DNA of 64,000 bases from CALNYS01 sp942490855 (GTDB lineage Bacteria; Planctomycetota; Phycisphaerae; Phycisphaerales; UBA1924). Location of the stretch: assembly GCA_942490855.1 (NCBI GenBank), contig CALNYS010000004.1:434001-498000 (forward strand), written 5' to 3'. The notes beneath the pieces were generated by a model, which was not told the DNA's origin, ran no database searches, and saw only the letters and a program-made list of their open reading frames with translations. Both the position numbers and the translations under genes were made by a program. Shown in pieces: positions 60,144-64,000 of this stretch (position 1 is its first letter; each line of letters begins with the position of its first letter).

Positions 60144-61835
60144 TTACTCGGTCAGTTCTTCGGCGATCGCGCCCGCCTCGGCGGCCGGCGAGCCCGCGTC
60201 GTGCAGCACGCGCCGGAGCTCGACCTCGCTCGTGAGTCCCTTGGAGATCTTCTTGCGCCCGTCGATGATCATCGGCTCCATGCCGTCGCGGATCGACTGC
60301 GCCATCAGCTGCACGGAGTCCACGGACTTCATGGTCATCGCGCGCACCTCGTCGGTCATCTCCATCAGCTCGTAGATCGCGATGCGCCCCTCGTACTCGT
60401 CGGAATCGGGCGCCTTCTTCTTGCGCAGCAAGCGCTGCCCCAGCACCGCGAGCACCGACGAGCTGATCAGGTACGGCTCGATCCCGATGTCCTGCAGGCG
60501 CGAGATCGCGCTGGGCGCGTCGTTGGTGTGCAGCGTCGCGAGCACGAGGTGGCCCGTGAGCGACGCCTGCACCGCGAGCTGCGCGGTCTCCGCGTCGCGG
60601 ATCTCGCCGACGAGGATGACGTCGGGGTCCTGGCGCAGGAGGGATTTGAGGCCCGACGCGAACGTCACGCCGCGCTTGGGGTTCACCTGCACCTGCGCGA
60701 TGTTGTCGAGGTGGTACTCGACCGGGTCCTCGATGGTCATCACGTTGCGCGAGTGGCGGTCGATGCGTTCCATCGCCGCGTAGAGCGTCGTGGTTTTGCC
60801 CGAGCCCGTCGGGCCCGTGACGAGGATCATCCCGGTCGGTCGGTCCACGAAGGACATCAGTCGCGCCTGCATGTCGGCGTCCATGCCCAGCGAGTCGAGC
60901 GAGAGCTTGGTCTGCGTCTGGTCGAGCAGGCGCAGCACGAGGCGCTCGCCGAAAATCGTCGGCACGCACGAGAGGCGGATGTCGATCTTCCGCGAGCCCA
61001 CGCGCACCGTCGTCTGCCCGTCCTGCGGGCTGTGGCGGTTGGCGATGTCCAGCTCGGCCATGACCTTGAGGCGTGAGCTGATCGCGGGCGCGAGTGAGAG
61101 CGGCGGGCTGAACGCGTCGATCAGCATCCCGTCGACGCGGAAGCGGATCAGCAGGCGCTCCTCGAGCGGGTGGATGTGGATGTCGCTGGCGCGCCGGCGC
61201 ATCGCCTCGAACAGGATCATGTTCACGAGGCGGATGACCGGCGTCTGGCGGGCCAGCTGCAAGAGGTCCGTCGCCTTGCCGATGGTGCCGGCGGCCGTCT
61301 CGAACGCCTGCTCGTCGAAGGGGAGGTCCTCGACGATCTCGGTGACGAGGTCCTGGCGCTGCTCGTAGCCGCGGTTGATGAGATCACCCACCTGCGCGCG
61401 CGGGCTCAGCACGAGCTTCACGGGCAAGCGGAGCAAGCGCTCCGTCTCCGTGAGCGCGCCGGGCGCGAGAGGCTGGCTGGTCGCGACGGTGACGGTCGAG
61501 CCGTCGGCCGAGAGCCCGACGATCTGATGGCGGCGCGCCGCCGAGGAGGGCACGCGCTCGAAGAACACCTCGGCGCTCTCCTCGGTCTTGGGCTCGGCGA
61601 CGAACTCCAGCCCGACGCACTCGGCGAGCTTCTCGAGCGCGACGTGCTCTTCGAGCCCGAGCGTCGAGAGCAGCACGTCCCACGGTTCTTCGTCGGCGCC
61701 CGGCGTCTTCGCGAAGACCGCCAGCTGCTCGGGGCGCACGGGCAGCGGGCGGAAGAGCTCCGCCAGGCGCACCCAGCGGGCCGCGTCGTCGGTGGGCGCC
61801 GCCCCGTTGCGTTCTGTTCCCCCGGCGCGACTCAT
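60144..61835 (-). CDS. gspE: Type II secretion ATPase GspE, without the zinc-binding domain
   Basis: 563 residues from the ATG at 61835, overlapping the gspD stop by four bases. N-terminal N1E-like domain (LLSTLGLEEHVALEKLAECV) and N2E. ATPase core: RASDIHIHPLEERLLIRFRV, Walker A TGPTGSGKTTTLYAAM near residue 340, Asp box MTIEDPVEYHLDNIAQVQVN, Walker B LLRQDPDVILVGEIRDAETA, His box GHLVLATLHTNDAPSAISRL. After AVLGQRLLRKKK the usual C-x4-C...C-x4-C zinc module is replaced by a short PDSDEYEGRIAIYELMEM. Only two Cys are in the whole protein. Catalytic residues look intact, so the ATPase should work. Confidence 0.93.
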   Translation of the reverse strand: MSRAGGTERNGAAPTDDAARWVRLAELFRPLPVRPEQLAVFAKTPGADEEPWDVLLSTLGLEEHVALEKLAECVGLEFVAEPKTEESAEVFFERVPSSAARRHQIVGLSADGSTVTVATSQPLAPGALTETERLLRLPVKLVLSPRAQVGDLINRGYEQRQDLVTEIVEDLPFDEQAFETAAGTIGKATDLLQLARQTPVIRLVNMILFEAMRRRASDIHIHPLEERLLIRFRVDGMLIDAFSPPLSLAPAISSRLKVMAELDIANRHSPQDGQTTVRVGSRKIDIRLSCVPTIFGERLVLRLLDQTQTKLSLDSLGMDADMQARLMSFVDRPTGMILVTGPTGSGKTTTLYAAMERIDRHSRNVMTIEDPVEYHLDNIAQVQVNPKRGVTFASGLKSLLRQDPDVILVGEIRDAETAQLAVQASLTGHLVLATLHTNDAPSAISRLQDIGIEPYLISSSVLAVLGQRLLRKKKAPDSDEYEGRIAIYELMEMTDEVRAMTMKSVDSVQLMAQSIRDGMEPMIIDGRKKISKGLTSEVELRRVLHDAGSPAAEAGAIAEELTE

Positions 61836-64000
61836 TCCCCGTCCGTCTCGGGGTAGATGTCCAGGAGCTGGATCGTCGCCGGCTCGAGCGCCGGGACCAT
61901 CGGGTCCGCGTCGGCCTCGGCGAGCGGGCCCTCGGTCAGCAGGCGCAGGTCGGTGAAGCTCTCGTCGCGGAGGATGCGCGGCGTGATGAAGACGTACAGC
62001 GTGCGGAGGCTCGTCCGCTCGCTCTGGTTCTGGAACATCCACCCGATCAGCGGGAGGTCCCCCAGCAGCGGGACCTGGTTGACCGAGTTGTTCTCCGACT
62101 GGAACGTCAGCCCGCCCAGCACGACCGTCGAACCCGAGGGCACGGTCACGACGCTCGAGATCACGTCGCTGCGCGTCGGGGGCGGGAGGTCCGGGTTGGT
62201 CTGCTCGAGGAAGCTCGAGAGCTCGATGTTGAACTCGAGCTTGAGGAACCCGCCCGCGGAGATCTGCGGCGTCGCGGTCATGCGCGTACCGGCGGAGATC
62301 GTGCCGCCGAGGCTCGTTTGCGACGGCGTGCCGACCGTCTGCGTCGTCTGCGCGAAGGGCTCGTTCTGCGTGGAGTCGAGCGACGCCTCTTCGTTGTCGT
62401 TGACGAGGATCGTCGGCGTGGACAGCACGCGCCCGTCGCCCTCGGTCTCGAGCGCGTTGATGATGATGGGCACGTAGTCGCTGTTGATCACCGCGGTCGT
62501 GAAGCCCTGCAGCGGCGTGATGTTCGTGTTCCGCGGGTCGCTGAGCAGCCCGAAGTTCGTGAAGGTCGGGAAATCGCTGTCAGGGTCGGTCAGCGACGTG
62601 TCGACCGACAGGCTGAAGCTGTCGGACGCGTTGACTGTCACGATGCGCGCTTCGAGGAAGACCTGCGGGCGGCGCGTGTCGATCTGTCGGATGATCGTTT
62701 CGATCTCACCCTGCTGGCGCACCGGGGCGCGGACGATGAGCTGGTTGGCCGACTCGTCCGCGATGATCTGGATGCCCTCGACGGGCGTGAGCGTCTGCTC
62801 GCCATCGAGCGACGGGTCGGTCGGGCCGGTCTGCCCGATGATGTCCTCGGTCCGCTGGATCCCGCGCTGGCTCGACTGCTCGATCGATGGCGGGAGGAAG
62901 GGCGAGTCGGCGAAGTCGTCGACCGTGTCCAGCTCCAGCAGCTCGTTGAGCAGGCCCGCCGCGTCCTCGGCGTTGGCGTGCTCGAGTTTGTAGAACTCGA
63001 CGACCATCGCCTCGAGGCGCGCCTGGTCGGCGAACTCGTCAACGAGGCCCTTGACCACCGCGTGCTGCTGGGTCGTCCCGTAGTAGGTAAAGAACGCCGC
63101 GTCCTGCGCCGGGAGCTCGAAGCCCGAGCCCATGATCGTCCCGGCGTTCGACTGGCGACCGCCGCTTGACTGGTTCACGCTCCCGAGCCCCTTGCGCTCG
63201 CCCATGTTCGCGATCGCGGCGGACATCGCCCCCGCGCTGTAGCGCTTGACGACGAGCGAGCTCGGTGAGTCGATCATCTCGACGAGGTCGCGCACCTGGG
63301 CCGCCTCGTCGAGCGTCCCGCGGAAGATGATCGCGTTGGACGCGTGGTCGAGCAGGAGGCGCTCGCCCAGCGCCACGAGGGCGCCGCTGATCTGGCGGAC
63401 CGCGCCGGGCGCCTGCGGGCCCTGCGCCGGGCTCGCCTGCGCGACCTGCCCCGCGAGTTCCACGAGACGCTGCTGCGCCTGCGACGCCGCCATGTGCGTC
63501 AGGTCGATGCGGTGGAAGGTCCACCCGTCCCGGCTCGAGACGAGCTGCTTGATGATCGCCTCGATCGTCCGGTTGATCGGCCCGGGCGCCGTCGAGATCA
63601 GCACGCCGAGGTCGTCGATCGACGAGATCCGGGCCGACGCCGACTGCTCCTGGTTGAGCGCGTTGTTGATCGCCTGCTGGAGCGCCGAGGGCTTGATCAG
63701 CGGGGTCGCGAAGATCCGCGTGCTGGGCAGGTCGCCCTCGAACTGCACGGGCAGCTTGGCGCCCTGCGTCACGATGTACACGCCCTGCGGGTTCTGCACG
63801 ATCGCGTAGCCGTACATCGAGAGGATCGACTCGAAGATCGGCAGCAGCTCGTCGCGGGGGATCGACATCGGCGCCCGGAACTCGACCTGGGCGTTGCCCA
63901 GACCCGGTTCCTCGAGCACGAAGTTGATGCTCAGCTCCTGCGAGACGTAGTCGAGCAGGGCCACGAGGCTGATCGGCTCGGAGAACCGTGTGAAGTCGAT
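61832..64000 (-). CDS. gspD: Outer-membrane secretin GspD, 5' end outside the window
   Basis: At least 722 residues; the frame is open to base 64000 and the signal peptide and first part of N0 are missing. Visible: an N0-like piece (FTRFSEPISLVALLDYVSQE, LLPIFESILSMYGYAIVQNP), N1-N3 domains with repeated VAELL-type folds (RYSAGAMSAAIANMGERKG, KLEHANAEDAAGLLNELLEL), ADESANQLIVRAPVRQQGEI, then the secretin barrel: QVFLEARIVTVNASDSFSLS, ATPQISAGGFLKLEFNIELS and VPSGSTVVLGGLTFQSENN with VPLLGDLPLIGWMFQ. A Gln/Pro/Ser insertion in N2-N3 is unusual. It forms the exit channel for exoproteins. First visible gene of the operon. Confidence 0.92.
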   Translation of the reverse strand: MDFTRFSEPISLVALLDYVSQELSINFVLEEPGLGNAQVEFRAPMSIPRDELLPIFESILSMYGYAIVQNPQGVYIVTQGAKLPVQFEGDLPSTRIFATPLIKPSALQQAINNALNQEQSASARISSIDDLGVLISTAPGPINRTIEAIIKQLVSSRDGWTFHRIDLTHMAASQAQQRLVELAGQVAQASPAQGPQAPGAVRQISGALVALGERLLLDHASNAIIFRGTLDEAAQVRDLVEMIDSPSSLVVKRYSAGAMSAAIANMGERKGLGSVNQSSGGRQSNAGTIMGSGFELPAQDAAFFTYYGTTQQHAVVKGLVDEFADQARLEAMVVEFYKLEHANAEDAAGLLNELLELDTVDDFADSPFLPPSIEQSSQRGIQRTEDIIGQTGPTDPSLDGEQTLTPVEGIQIIADESANQLIVRAPVRQQGEIETIIRQIDTRRPQVFLEARIVTVNASDSFSLSVDTSLTDPDSDFPTFTNFGLLSDPRNTNITPLQGFTTAVINSDYVPIIINALETEGDGRVLSTPTILVNDNEEASLDSTQNEPFAQTTQTVGTPSQTSLGGTISAGTRMTATPQISAGGFLKLEFNIELSSFLEQTNPDLPPPTRSDVISSVVTVPSGSTVVLGGLTFQSENNSVNQVPLLGDLPLIGWMFQNQSERTSLRTLYVFITPRILRDESFTDLRLLTEGPLAEADADPMVPALEPATIQLLDIYPETDGE

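Noticed and set aside
58013..60235. 740-codon plus-strand frame over gspF-gspI
   Set aside because: Antisense to a conserved secretion operon; Arg/Glu/His-rich composition.

Overview
The window is a GC-rich, gene-dense bacterial chromosome segment. It most likely comes from a planctomycete of the Phycisphaerae type. The evidence is a set of secreted proteins ending in a Pro-Ala-Pro-Gly / hydrophobic stretch / RRRR sorting tail, dockerin-like calcium repeats on secreted proteins, a solitary large pseudopilin, an atypical type II secretion operon, and very high GC with long antisense shadow frames. This placement is inference from gene content; no rRNA or tRNA gene was seen.

Layout. 1-2 kb: the 5' part of rsmG, a cluster of short palindromic (REP-like) repeats, a frameshifted NTF2-like gene and a cupin. 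1.6-7.3 kb (minus strand): a small membrane protein, rodA, mrdA/PBP2, folE2 and an unknown membrane protein. 7.4-20.1 kb (plus strand): a complete histidine-to-glutamate pathway split into two blocks, hutH-hutU and hutG-hutI. Between the blocks lie a peroxiredoxin-like lipoprotein candidate (between hutH and hutU), two secreted proteins, a lipoprotein, an 11-residue-period pentapeptide-repeat membrane protein on the minus strand, and a self-contained ArsR / AHSA1 / VOC / SRPBCC-YCII operon with a clear palindromic operator. 20.1-32 kb: map, a VOC lipoprotein, a glycosylasparaginase-like hydrolase, two coupled secreted amidohydrolase-family genes, a pseudopilin, a phosphate-type porin and transketolase.

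32-43.5 kb (plus strand, with one minus-strand DinB gene): dnaN, a secreted subtilase with a dockerin-like tail, plsY, a small unknown, a PfkB-type kinase, a DinB-family protein, and a coupled pair made of a coiled-coil membrane protein and a VWA protein whose C-terminus is frameshifted. 43.6-48.4 kb: a coupled regulatory operon of ECF sigma factor, membrane anti-sigma-like protein, secreted TPR protein and GAF-SpoIIE phosphatase.

48.4-52.8 kb (minus strand): a tandem family of five secreted proteins that share a Phe-Asp-Glu-Ala-Asp-Asp motif and a C-terminal sorting tail. One is a pseudogene with a 66-bp in-frame deletion (relative to its paralog) at a 7-bp microhomology plus an amber stop. 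53.1-64.0 kb (minus strand): a type II secretion operon in the order gspD-E-F-G-I-J-K-C-L-M-TPR lipoprotein, with most genes overlapping by 1-4 bases. Its GspE lacks the tetracysteine zinc motif. The operon is a plausible export route for the many signal-peptide proteins in the window (inference).

No CRISPR array, transposase, prophage or obvious defence system was found. The most noteworthy signals are the tandem sorting-tail family with its decaying member, the zinc-less GspE, the leaderless ArsR promoter/operator, the amidohydrolases without the HxH metal motif, and two frameshifts.
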